A DNA stretch of 53,488 bases from Cylindrobasidium torrendii FP15055 ss-10 (lineage: Eukaryota; Basidiomycota; Agaricomycetes; Agaricales; Physalacriaceae), in NCBI GenBank assembly GCA_000934385.1, contig KN880596.1:1-53488 (forward strand), read 5' to 3'. The position numbers and the translations under genes are program-made. Positions 35,523-47,305 of this stretch are shown here, in pieces (the stretch's first letter is position 1; every line of letters begins with the position of its first letter). A model generated the notes under the pieces. That model searched no databases, was not told where the DNA came from, and saw only the letters and a list, made by a program, of their open reading frames with translations.

Positions 35523-36724
35523 GATGGGAGGGATAATGGGAAGAGAGAAATGGAAAGAAATCGCTGACGTCCCTCTGCATTATATAGTAAAGGCAATTCC
35601 TCAGTACCCGCGGGGTTAGCACATGGGTCTGTCTGCATCAGGGATCAGCTGGGACCCCGTCAGCCCGAACGGGGGCAACATGTGAAGTCGGAGCTACAGC
35701 GTAGTACATGGGTCACAGCGGAATATTGGCAACATACGCATCCCAGAGAGAAAAGAAATCCAAGGGTAAAATACTCGACAGAATACGCTGTACAGTGAGC
35801 GATACTCTACAGTGCTGGTTATCTCGAGAATGTGCAGTTGTTCAAGTTTGCTCCATTGGTGGGAAGTCTGTAGATACGTCAAGCCATGATGTGAACTCTG
35901 AGTTTATTCTCGAGTGCTATTCAGTGTTATCTTTCAAGGAGCCGATTCGGGCCATAGCTGAGCGGCCAAAACAGAATTGCAAACAAGGTGTTGGCTGTGG
36001 GTGACGACGCCAGAAACGCTACTACAGAGTCCGGCATCGCTTGCCTTTTCCAGCCGATCGTCACTTTCCGACGTCATTCTCGTTCCCACGCAGTGCGCGC
36101 GTCGGCAATTGGCTTGTCTCGGCCACCTGACCCCGATGTGAAATTTCACTTTTGTTTTCTCCGGAGCGAGGCTTTGGGTCCATCAGGTAGTTTCGAAGCG
36201 TGGAGTTGTTGGTCTAACTCGGTTATGTAAGGTGACGCTGGATGTGTGGCGTCGCCCACCCTATTTGGCTAACCAAGTTGGAAGCCACATGTTATCGGTA
36301 GCACAGCGATCGGCGTGGTAGTTCATTTCAGTGCTTGAAATTACCTCGTCCACGCACATCAAATTATCCCATCAGCCATCGAATTCTCGATGGCGCAATA
36401 GGTGCTTCAACCCCTGCTTCCAGGGCTCTGTGAAGGAACTACCATTTGAGGGCATTTTGGAATGGTTGTCTGGACTACTCCCTGGGCCCACAGCATCCTT
36501 TCCAATTCCTTACACTTAACGCTAGGATGATATAGTTGTACAGAACCTTTGTCGCCGTTTCGAGAACCACTGCAATGAGCATTTTACGTGCGTGTGATTT
36601 ACTTTTCAGTACATACATAATGAGCAACAGTAGCGTAGGTATCTTTAAACAGTGCACCGGCTTCCATAGATTAGTCAAGAAATGTCGTAGCATTACAGTT
36701 TGAACAGACACAGACATAAACCCA
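35523..36724. other. Intergenic, permease 1 promoter and permease 2 3' end
   Basis: 1.2 kb without a convincing gene. On the minus strand, the sense strand of permease 1, four GATAA motifs occur (35819-35823, 35927-35931, 36292-36296, 36364-36368). Such motifs bind GATA factors of nitrogen control in fungi, which would suit a permease. The count is only modestly above chance. Confidence 0.45.
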
Positions 36725-39103
36725 TTATGTGAACAACCAGTTCCATGCCCTCAGGAGCCTTGACGATGGGATTTCTGGCACAAAGTTCTCCTCGTATTGG
36801 TCTACTTGTTCGCGTTCCGTCTCAAAGAAGGTGACTTCATGTAGCGCGCGGAACTGCAATAAACCGTCAGCGTTCACGTTCAGTCGCGCACAAATCAGCC
36901 TATGTGAAAAACGCACGGGTGTTTTGTGCCAAAGCTTCCAGCCGACGTAGAGGACGGGACACACGCCAATCATCATGTACGAGAACAGGAAATTGGGGAT
37001 GTTCCAGTTGCCGTTGAGGAAGACGGTGTAGCCTCCAACGAGAGCCATGACGGAGCATCCGATGAGGGAGTAGTAGGCGCAGAATGGCTGCCAGAAGCTC
37101 CGATGGGGGAGGGTGCTTCGGTCAATGCCTTGTGCTTTCATGGCCTGCGAGAAAAATAAGATATGGGCACCTTATGAGAAGCTGTGTGACGCACGTAGTA
37201 GAACCGGAGATAAGTAAAGGCAATGAAGGCAAAGTTCAGTAGTTGAGATGCGGTGACGAGGTTGATGAACCATTGGAGGACGACGGCAGAATTGTTTGAC
37301 ACCTGCAAGAAAGCTAGCGCAAGGCTAAGTCTCCAGCCAACGTACACGGGCAAGATGGCGCGTACCAAGCAAAGCAATCGCCAACGTGAATACAACGGAG
37401 TATATGGGAACGCCCTGTCGTGTGCAACGCGTGAAGAACTTTGGTGCTTTCCCTTCGAGGGCAAGACCGAAGAGTGTACGGCTTGCGCAGTACACATAAC
37501 TGTTTCCTGCTGAGAAAATCGCGGACAGGACTCCAGCATTGACGATGTGTGGCAAGACAGGGATCTTCATCCTCTGCATTGCAATAACGTAGGGCGAAGA
37601 ACCAGCGCCTGGCTTGGCAGCGGAGAGCGCGTTGAGGAGGTTCTCGTCATTGTAGGGAACAACGATACCGACACAGAGAGATCCAAGGATGAAGAAGGTA
37701 GCCAGGCGATAGAAAACGCTGTTGAACGAGCGGGGCAGCACCTTGCGCGGATTTTCGGCTTCGCCAGCAGTCATCGAGATGTAGTCGGGACCTGCGATAG
37801 TGAAGGAGGCCTGTACCAAGCAAGCCACAAATCCGAGGAAACGACCAGTGTCGCCTGTTGTATAAAATTCTGCAAAGGGTGCGCCTTCGATGTTGCTTGC
37901 TGTGCATGGGTGAATCAGAGGATAACAGTCTCATGGAGAAAAAGACGGACGATTCCAGTAACGGAACCCGTAGCGGTCATGCAGAGGATTGGCTCCAAGC
38001 ATCGTGAAGAATGTGAACACAATGACCAGGATGGCAAGCAACATTTTCCCCAGAGCCAGCCAAAATTCGGATTCTTGGGGGCGGATTGATTGAGTACGAG
38101 TGAACGAGGGAGATTGCAGAGCATCGCACCTCCATAGAACCGTACCGCGAATATATTGAGAACGCTGAGGGGGATTATGAGATTGGATGGTATACAATAT
38201 GATCCCTCTACTTACGAGTAGAAGAACAACACGAAGAAAATCGCGCCAACGACTGGTATCTGGTCGGTCCAGAATTGGAGTACGACAGTGAAGGCAACTG
38301 GGTTCGGTTGTTGGTAATTAAAATGGGACACATGGGAGCCACTTGCCTATTTCATACGGAATCATAGCAGCCTGGGGTAGATTAGCACTCAGTACAAACG
38401 AAATTGGAGGTTCGAGCAGCCAACTCTGAAGCTCACCTCGAACACGAAGAAGTTGATTCCAGCAGCGAATCCAAGAGCGGGGTCGACGAATCTAACGGTA
38501 TGCGGTGAGTCTTACTGGCTAGGCCAACAAAGCCGAAGCGACGTACCGATCAGCGAACCTGACGAAGGGAGAGGAAATTGGAATCCAAGTGACCATCTCC
38601 GCTGCGGGTAGGAAGTGAATCAGTCGACATTGACGAGCTTGGGGGTGGAAGAAAGCGCACAAAGACAGTTGCTGACAGCCATAACGAACGTACACCATAC
38701 TGTAAACGCGATGAAGAGACTGGCTGTGGTTGGATTGAACGTCAGATTCGATGTGGGGAAAATGGACTGCGACGCACCTGGGCCGCCTTTTGTCAACGAT
38801 GCACCAATCTGGACGAAGAGCGCTGTTCCAATAGTCCCTGCAAAGCAGTTTATACACTTTTCTGGTCGAAGGCATCGGCGCAGAACACACCTCCGATACC
38901 GATGAGTTGGATATGCCTGGCCTAGTAAATCGCACGCGCAATGAGCACGGGACCGCATCGCACAAAGAAGTACGCACCTTGAGCGTCCTGTGAGTCTGGT
39001 CGTATGTGAAGCTCGACGAAGCGCTTTTCACAGCAACATCCACAACCCCCGAGCCCTTTGCCGACTTGACAGACGACGGTCTGCTCGATAATTTCTCCGA
39101 CAT
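36725..39103 (-). CDS. Amino-acid permease (yeast amino-acid transporter type), paralog 2
   Basis: Fourteen exons, complement of 36725..36853, 36917..37144, 37195..37313, 37366..37899, 37951..38073, 38130..38164, 38216..38297, 38347..38371, 38437..38491, 38547..38601, 38661..38723, 38778..38837, 38891..38921, 38978..39103. It encodes 554 aa, exactly the length of paralog 1. Each exon matches its counterpart in length, except that the 80-nt exon of paralog 1 is split here (55+25) by a 65-nt intron. The following intron (38298..38346) has a GC donor (gcaagt). Landmarks are [40 protein letters not shown] and [14 protein letters not shown]. The N-terminal 40 residues are the most diverged part. 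It is a tandem duplicate with probable plasma-membrane amino-acid uptake. Confidence 0.92.
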
Positions 39104-40080
39104 CGTCGCCTCAGTGCCAGTCCGTGCGGGGAAAAGTCGAAAAGAGGTGGGATGAGAAACTCTGGGCGTTTAAAACGCCAGCCTTTTGCTTTAAGGAACC
39201 GCAGAACCCATGGGTCTATGTATCAATTGCTTGCATGTGAAGCCGGAGCTCCTAGCGCCCTGTGTGGGTGATGGAGAATTGCGCCATCGCGCCTGATATG
39301 ACGCCTGCGCCGCGTCTGCGAGAGTTCGAGGCCTTTTCAACGCAATATTTTCAAGGCCCCTAGTCGTTCAAAAGCATACCCCATACTCTGCATCTCTGAT
39401 ACTATCTGTACACACTTGCACTACTCATTCTGAGGTAATGGCAAACACAGAATACTACTCACAACCTTGTCCTTCCATAGACTGAATGTCAAGCTGTTAC
39501 TTTACAACTTGAAGCGTGGAGATGCCGGGATGTCGAATGAGCGACGCATCGCAAAGTTTCCCATTTGCGTTACACTTGCAAGTTACACTTCGACGCCGTA
39601 CATACTCCTCCTCGTTCGGACTTCGTCATCGCGTCGGCATACATTGTGGGCCATCCCTTGGAGCGTAGAATCCGATGGCACCCTAAGAGCAAAGTTCGTC
39701 TACAAGCAAGTTCAGGACAAGTCCGTCAAATAGGGGGGCTGTATTACAAAACGGTGTCAAGCAAAAGCAATAAATATGTACAGGCAGGAGGGGAAAAAAG
39801 GTCGCGCGTAGAACTACAAAAATGTATGCAGAGAAAGCTCAAGCCATTGCTGTCATCTGCGCAGTACTCCGAATGGGCATCATAAAGGTAGGTAGGATAG
39901 TCCCCAGTCATGCCACGGTACAACCAATAAGACAGAGCATGCTGATAATGAGAATAACGAGCGGGAAAAGATCGACATAGTAGAATGTGTCTGTGAAAAG
40001 AAAAGTAGGTCTGTAGGTCCATCCAATAGTAAGTAGTCCCCAATCAATCTGAGCATCCACCCAACGAACAAAATCTGAAA
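39104..40080. other. Intergenic, permease 2 promoter and LIM gene 3' end
   Basis: About 980 nt. The left part should contain the permease 2 promoter and the right part the LIM-gene 3' UTR. Short frames near 39467-39885 overlap and do not look coding. No repeat shared with the permease 1 promoter was seen by eye. Confidence 0.5.
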
Positions 40081-42665
40081 TCATCGCAGACCAGAAAGAT
40101 CGATAAACCGTGTCACCCGCTTCGTGGCCTTATCCGCGAAGGACGAGCCAGGGCCATCCTCTGCCCATCGCGCATGAACAGCACAGAGCATGAGACCATC
40201 CGCCTCCCAGTATTCATCCAGCTGCTTCCTACACCCTTCGAATTCGCATGACAGATGATTAGGATGATACCTGTCGCCAGTGTGAGAGACCGCGCAAGGT
40301 CCTTCAATAGGTTGTCCGCATGTTGGCGCCGCGCACAACGAGCGGTTTTGCTCATGGTAGTGATAGCCACATAGAGGCTTGCCGTCGAATACATAGAACG
40401 ACCGGTCAGGGAAAGGTGTCTAGCATCAACGTTAGACGGCGACCCAACAAACACAGCGATTGGGACGGGACATACATGACAAATATGGCAATTAAAGCAG
40501 TCCTTATGATATTTTCCCTTGAGCTGGCCGTCAGACGACGAGACAGCTTGTTTCTCTATTGGTAGACTACAGCGCCGGCACTGAAGCGTTGTGAGAAGGA
40601 AAAATGAAGTGCGAGGGAGAGTAAGAACGCACCTTCGGTAGATACATATTCTTCCAACACTGTTCACAAAGCGTACCACCACTATCAACAGGAATCCAAC
40701 GACCATCTTCGATACGTTTCTCACAGCGGGTGCACGCCTTGATCCGCTTACTACTCGAACGATGAGGGTCAGTTGAGCGATGGCCATCGCGTTCCGTGCG
40801 CGCGCGCGCTGGCAGCTTGATAGGCTTCGTGTCGGGGCTGCTATAGGTCACTCCGACAGTGTTGCTCCGGGCAGGTTTGTTGCCCGAGCTCGTTCCCACC
40901 GACGCCTCCCGCTCCAAGAACGCGTACTTGCCCCTTGCCGGCGCCTTCTCGACGGCTTCAGCAGACGCATTCTCTTCTAGCAAGGTTTCCATAGCCTTGT
41001 CCAAACGCGACATTGTGACTGGGTTCGATCCCAATAAACCACCTAGGACTGCGCCAGACGAGACGGATGAAGTCCTCGAATATCTGCTGCCTGCGCTGCT
41101 CGTGCTCTGGCGAGACACATTCAAAGGCGCAGTGGACATGGCTCTCTCCTTCCCTTTGTTGTTGGATTTGCTCAAGCGATCAGAATTCTTGGAGGAAAGG
41201 GGCAAGATTTGATCATCCTCGTCGTCCGTCGAGTCCGCGTACGCCAGCCCATATTCTGATCCCGAGTCCGGGTCGTCAGGCACGTCGTCTCGTAAAGAGG
41301 CGTCGCTACGCGTGCGTTGCCTGGAAGAAGAGGAAGATGTCCGACTACGAGGACCGAGGTCAGGAGCGTCGGTGTTGCCGGGCTGTTTGTTGCGCATCTT
41401 GTCGAAAAACGGCATGGGCAAGCGGGCGCCAGGTGATACAGGACTGACTGACATGTCAGCGACTTGAGCATTCTGCGAAGGGGGGTGCGCCGATAGGGGC
41501 GAATGCGTAGGCGAAACAGGGCCCGGAGAAGTCGACGAGTATCCCGACGCTGGTGTGAGCGGGGGAGTAGTAGTCGCTGGAGCAGGGTTAGCCAGCACAT
41601 CGGAATACTTTTGGCGTACGTACGCATCAGAGCAGCATTGATATCCAGATGCCTAGGTACTGGCGCATTCTCACGACGGGACTGAATGGAAGAATCGGAA
41701 TAGGGCGCAATAAACACTGCTGAATATGCAAGTGCTGCGAATCCTCGACGACCCACTCCAGCGAACCCAGCCTCGCCACCAATCTTCGTGTCTGGAATGT
41801 CGGCATTGGAAACAACTGAGGGAGATGGCTGATGCCCCAGCTTTGGGATGACTGGGTTAATGCTTGGAATCGTCGGGCCAGTAGGAGTTGGGGGTGAGAC
41901 TGGAGCACCAATAGACGGCTGACGCAACTGCCGGGGAGGTGAGCGCAGTTGGGGTGGTGTTGGTGGTGGTGCCATCTGTGGTGGCGGCAGCTGTGGTTGT
42001 CGCGGTGGCTGTGGAGAGGGAGTGCGAGAGCTCGGAGCAGGAGAGGGACCTCTGCTCATGGGAGTTGGTGATGAAGACAGCACTGGTGTTGGAGAAGATC
42101 CGCTACGAGAAGATGAAAAAGATGGCCTGGCTGAAGGAATGGATCCGTTTGAGGTTGTTGAGAGAGTGCGGGCCCTGCTGCTAATGCTTGCCATGGACGG
42201 TGCACGTTCGCGAAGCGGTGAGCTCACGGGCGGCGTATGGTCTTTCCAACTCGGGGACGTCGTGTCTGCCCTATCCGGCCGGCTTGGAAAGGGAGACAGG
42301 GAGAGTGAGGAAGCGGAGGTTTTCCGCGACCGATCGCTAGAGCTTGAGGCTGTCGAAGGTGTCGTGCGGTGGTTCTTGGTCGTAGGCGTCAATTGCGGGG
42401 ATGGTGTACGCGACGGCGAGCTGCCAGGCATGGGTATAGAATTAGGTTTGAGCGGGGAAATTAAGTTTTGAAGCCGCAGAGACAGTCCTCCAGACGCTGG
42501 TGCTGTTGTTGTCGGCATCGGCGGTGGCTTTGAGCAGACATGCTCTCCAAGTTCAGCCAGGGGGACGGGGTCATTGCAGTTTGAGCATTTGACGGTGGGC
42601 AGTAACTGCGAAATCCGTCCGGGTCCGGCGAGAGCGCCTTGCGCTGGTGCGAGCAACGACGCCAT
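40081..42665 (-). CDS. LIM-domain protein with long disordered N-terminus
   Basis: Model: complement(40081..40419, 40476..40580, 40633..41607, 41661..42665), 807 aa. Residues 25-45 hold a short CxxC motif (KCSNCNDPVP). The next 600 residues are Ser/Pro-rich, with polyproline runs (QPPRQPQLPPPQMAPPP). Zinc-binding sequence fills the C-terminus. There is a half-site (CTRCEKRIEDG, then GTLCEQCW), a canonical LIM (CRRCSLPIEKQ, then KYHKDCFNCHIC) and an atypical second LIM-like module (CAAPTCGQP, then YHPNHLSCEFEGC). LIM modules mediate protein contacts, and fungal relatives such as Pxl1 act at the cytokinetic ring or polarity sites. That role is inference. The first intron (53 nt, gtacct...aaaag) was found from a frame change between NAP and YSDVLANP. 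Confidence 0.85.
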
Positions 42666-45633
42666 GTGGGTAGTTCACCCTAGAGGATACGACCTGCGCG
42701 GGTATGTGGACAAAAGAGCGGCAGGGAATCAGCGAACGCGACGGTGTGGATGGTGCACACCGAGGACGTGGATGATCAGAAGAGAGTGGGGGCAGCTAAG
42801 TTACCACCACATCGGGGGAAGCCAAGAAGCATATTTGCTCTGATCCGGCTCCAAAACCATTCGGGCCAATAGAAATTTGCTATCTGCCATCCAACAAATA
42901 TCCGACAAAGTCAAGACCAATTTTGAAATTACTACAGCTTTACTTCACGCTGAACGGTCTACTACTTTTTCCCGCCTCGCCGCCCGTTGTCTCCATCGTG
43001 CAGGGCTGTCATTAATACCTACCGGCTGCTATCAACCAACGTCGATTCACACGTGTGGCCTTTGATCTTGGCGTTGTCCGCAGTGAGCAACAAATGGTTG
43101 TCCATCGCTACACTGTCCTCCTTACCAACTGCCTCATACATCCGACGCTGTTAAGTATGGCGCGACTCACTCAAAATTGCGCTGTGCAGCGACGCCCTAC
43201 CATTCTTGATGTTAAGACAGCTTGCGCGCCCACCCCAGAAATGTATCCGGTATCGGTCGGCGTGGTTATCTCTATTCATCACAGTCCCGCAGTGTGCACC
43301 CTGCCAGCCATCTTCAGCTGATGTTGGATGGGACCCCACGTATCCTCCACCACGCTAGAACCCGCGCTACAACAAATACCCACATGGTAAGGTGATATGT
43401 GTCCTAACCAACCCCTCCCAACCCATATGCCCTGGCCCAAAGCGCAAACGTGTACCGTACATCCACACAGCTCGCTATATCCGGATGGCAGTATGGATGG
43501 TCGCACTCTCATGATGGCGCTCCATTCTCCCTCTTGTTACACCAAATGGCTGCAAGAGTTGTGGCTCTCTCCAGTCGCACCAGCGTCGCAGCTGGTTATC
43601 ACACACTTTGTGATAATGCCAACCCAGCCAGGGTATTTCAAGCTCTTTCAGTAATCTTGTGGTCGAAACAGCCCCCACTGTCCGAGGCGTTGTGCTGATT
43701 ACATTTTGAATTTTGTGAACATTGATGCAGTTGCCCAGGTATCTAGAACTAGGTGTATACCTACCTAAGTGTCGCAAGCGTAGAAAATACCAACATTTAG
43801 CGCCCACCCGGGTCAGAACAATGGGATTCTGACCAATCATTGGCGATCAGTAGATACTCTTCATCTAGCTGTTCACGATCACGAGCGTCCCATCTCCACA
43901 ATGCTTTCTTCTGCATCAGCTTCGGGTCCACATCTCTAGTAATCCTCCTCCCCAGTGATCTCAGCCTTATCCATGCAATTATTTCCCTCACACGACGACC
44001 CTGCGTCAACAAAGGTGTGAGCACGTTCCGTCGTCCGACAATCAGCAATGCCACCGAAACGCCTGCGCATGCTCATATTAGTACTTGAATATCGCGGGTA
44101 GCACAGGGTCATAGAAGCAATACTGAACTCGGTGAGATGACCCGGCGCAGCCGCCAAGAATCGTACAAATGAATATCGCTGCCGCCGGGCTGAACAATGG
44201 CAAGTTGCCGCGAGATGGACACAGTAAGCTTGAATTGATATCTCAGTCGCCAATGGCCATCCGGCACAATGATGCCCACTGCGAGTGGTACACAGCACGT
44301 GAATATGACCACCACAATGGTAATGCTAGGAATCGAGTCCTACATAGTAATCTATACTACTACTCAGCAGGGATGCAAGCGCAGGATTGATCAATAGTCA
44401 GCGAGTCTCGGAGTTCTTCCCATTGACACGCAGTTATGTGCCGGAATTCTGCGTTCCCGTTGACAGTATGCACCATCGAGAGAAGATGGAGAACCCAGAA
44501 GTCATATTCGCGATATTGTCGGCGTGCGATCTATCACTCGGTCAGTACTCGCATCGAGAAGAAGGCATATATGACGGTCTGAACATGCGTACAGAATCGC
44601 GGGACGCAAAAGCCTTGTTCAAATTGTTGGTTCAGTGATGATAGAAGAGGCAAGTGTTGTTGGTCCCAACAATGCAAGGCTGCATATCGACTATCAAAGA
44701 GTTTTGTTGCCCTCGAGCTGTCTCTACACCGTTGCGGTACAAGACACTTGTAGATCTCCCTCAGATCCTTTGGGTTGCTGTCAAAGTCCGGGTGAGTGAC
44801 CCTCTTGTAGCATGTGTATGTCATACAGAGGCGCTTGATGAGTTGGTATGACCATGAAGCGCGACCTACCAGTGAGGGGGAGTAGCACTAAATCTTGGAG
44901 GCATCCAAATAGATATCAAAACTCTAACCGTCGGTTGAGGGTCTGTGAGACGGGTCAGCAACAGTAAAGGTAGAACGGAATTTCGATAACAAACCATTCT
45001 ATATTGTTCAGCTTGGATGCTGTCCAAATATCCCGTCGACAGCTGGTATGGACAAAAGCGTGCGAGCGTGGGCCAATCAAGTGAATAGACAGCGTGACAC
45101 TGATATTGGGCACGGAAAGAGAACGAAAGATGCAGCGCGATTTCTGAGCATACACGGGCGAGAAAAGTCGGCCTACATAGTTGAACATGTCATAGTAGCG
45201 CGCTTGGAAAGAAGATCAATTCGACGCGGAGTGTTAACACCGTGTCTGTGAGCAGCTGTAAGCAACCATGTCGCTTTCCCGAGGCAATGGGTGGCCATTG
45301 GGTACGGAATGCAGAAATACCGGAATTCGATGTCCTTGGATGCCTATTCATGAGGCGGTTAGTATATTCTGTCTGTGAGACTTGTCATGCAGCGTGAACG
45401 CGGGAGTTGTAAGCAAAGCGGGCTCAATGCTACGACCATGACGAGTTCAATTTAAGCGGCGGAACACGTGCGATCATACCCGCCCAATTTGGATAGGGCG
45501 CATCTTTAGTTTTGACCACCATTTAGTTTGTCTTGCGGACCAGGTTGGCGGGGCTTGGATTGCATTCCAGTGCGTTGCCAGAGCCTTAGACTGTGGCTAT
45601 GACTGACCAACTTATTTGGTATCCACCAGAACG
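42666..45633. other. Large gene-poor interval between divergent LIM and ERF2-like genes
   Basis: Nearly 3 kb without a clearly coding frame. It includes both promoters at its ends. One weak minus-strand candidate at 43797-44340 is listed separately. No direct repeat, inverted repeat or transposase-like frame was recognised, so decayed mobile DNA cannot be shown or excluded. Confidence 0.5.
43797..44340 (-). other. Possible small spliced gene, weak
   Basis: On the minus strand a hydrophobic stretch (IVVVIFTCCVPLAVGIIV) is followed by SISRQLAIVQPGGSD. A perfect TACTAAT branch-point string (44077-44083) stands about 15 nt before a cgcag acceptor ending at 44063. The exon after it stays open to 43797 and reads protein-like (RDVDPKLMQKKALWRW, EEYLLIANDW). 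The donor and phase are not settled: gtacga leaves the wrong phase for that frame. It may be a real orphan gene or chance. Confidence 0.2.
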
Positions 45634-46998
45634 ATGTCGGCCTCTCCACACTCCTTCAGCACCTTTGGCACACCGCCTGCCTCGCCTCAGCCTCAGAGAA
45701 ACAGCCGTGGCTCTCTGAATCAACTACCGCTTCCCACGACCATGACAACGTCCTCCCCGTCCCGTCGGTTACAGGTTCATGCGCCAGGCATCTCTCCCGC
45801 CGCGTCCTTCTTCCGCCCTGCGAAGCCTCGGCCGCCATCCATGGTCTCCTCAGAGCATCCTCTTAGCATCATCAAGCAAATGTCTCGCAACTCCTTGGAT
45901 GATGAGCAAGCAACTTATCCGACTCGCAAAACCCCCTCGCGCATATCATCCCGCTCGCCATCACCCACCCCGTCCTTTGATTTCCATCACGAGAAGGATA
46001 TGTCCCATGTTACGCGCACACCGTTGACAAAACGCTACACTATACATCCCTCAAACAACCGTTTTTTCTTGGATGGCCGCATACTCGTCGGGGGAGACAA
46101 ACCCTGGGCCTTCATAGGTGCACTTACAGTTGTAATTGGCCTAGCAGGACTATATTGTGGGACAACAGCAGTGTGGTGGTGGCATCACCGGGGCGCGGGA
46201 GGCAAGGCTCTTGTGGTCATTACGGGCTATCTGGCATGCATCACTATTAGCAGTATGCTCGTTACTGCATTCACGGACCCTGGCATCCTCCCGCGCGACC
46301 TCGACCCCGATCCACCGTTCCACGAAATTGAAGGCGGAGAACCCGCTCCCATGCCACGCATACTCAAAGTTCGCAGTGATGTGTAAGCCTATTTGCTCTC
46401 GCTTTGATAGCTATTCTGACACGGCCGCAGAGTACGCGTTAAGTATTGCCAGACTTGTCTGACATACCGACCACCACGGTCAACACACTGTAAACTTTGC
46501 GACAACTGCGTGGACGACTGCGACCACCACTGTCAATGGGTCAACAACTGCATCGGGCGGCGAAATTATACATCCTTTTTCACCCTCCTCTTCGCGGCAA
46601 TCATTTCACTCATTCTGATTATCGTCCAATCTGCTCTCGTCTTTGCCCTCTCGGATGGCTCGTTCCATACCACTCTCAAGTCAACAGACGGCGCTTCTAG
46701 TGGCGTAGTCTTTATTCTCGCTGTTGCCGTTATATGGCCCGTCGGTGCACTGTTTGGATATCACTGTCGATTACTACTCCTTAACATCACTACCGTCGAG
46801 CAGATACGCAACCAGGCGCACAAGAGCATCACCTCGGAGTCTGCTGGGCCGAATCCCTTCTCACATGGGAGCTGGAGACGGAATGTTGTGGCGATATTGT
46901 GTCGGCCGAGAGGGTATTCATGGTTGGATCCAACAGGCCCTGTCACCGATGATTTGCGTGCGGTTAATCCAGGAGTCGTAGAAGAGGATATAGTATAG
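45634..46998 (+). CDS. ERF2: DHHC palmitoyltransferase, Erf2-like
   Basis: Model: join(45634..46382, 46431..46998), 438 aa. The first 140 residues are disordered and Ser/Pro-rich. Two spans lie near 155-175 and 190-212, followed by the TDPGILPRDLDPDPPF motif. The DHHC cysteine-rich domain spans about residues 252-300 (KYCQTCLTYRPPRSTHC, then DDCDHHCQWVNNCIG). The DHHC motif is at 281-284, with the active cysteine at 284. Two further spans and a short tail follow. In yeast, Erf2 with Erf4 palmitoylates Ras at the ER. The long N-terminus, the TDPG motif and the absence of ankyrin repeats fit Erf2 rather than Akr1. The intron phase is unambiguous. Confidence 0.9.
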
Positions 46999-47305
46999 TA
47001 TTCCATATTATTTTAGGCATGTACATACATAACTTACCTAGATTTGGCGGTATTCTTATCTTTTCCGTCATGGGCAAGGAGCCTACGAACATTGTAGCGG
47101 CCAAGCAGGTCGGTCAGCTCCATCGTCGATACTGGATTAAGTAGCTACATAACAATAAGTCTGGTTAGGGAAGGCGTGTGTGGTCATTACAGGGTCCGTC
47201 AGATGCGATAAGTGAATGAGATAAAGCAAACAACAACAGCACAAAATAAACACAAGGTCCGCGGAGGGGTGTCCAATAAAAAGTTTATGCACACCAAGCG
47301 CTGTG
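46999..47305. other. Convergent intergenic region with polyadenylation-like signals
   Basis: 307 nt between two convergent stop codons. On the plus strand an aataaa string occurs near 47245 and aataaaa near 47276, plausible 3'-end signals for the ERF2-like gene. Nothing else was seen. Confidence 0.45.

Noticed and set aside
38519..39103. Continuous 194-codon frame covering the permease 2 5' end
   Set aside because: It runs by chance through four introns. The true exons need frame changes that match paralog 1 exactly.
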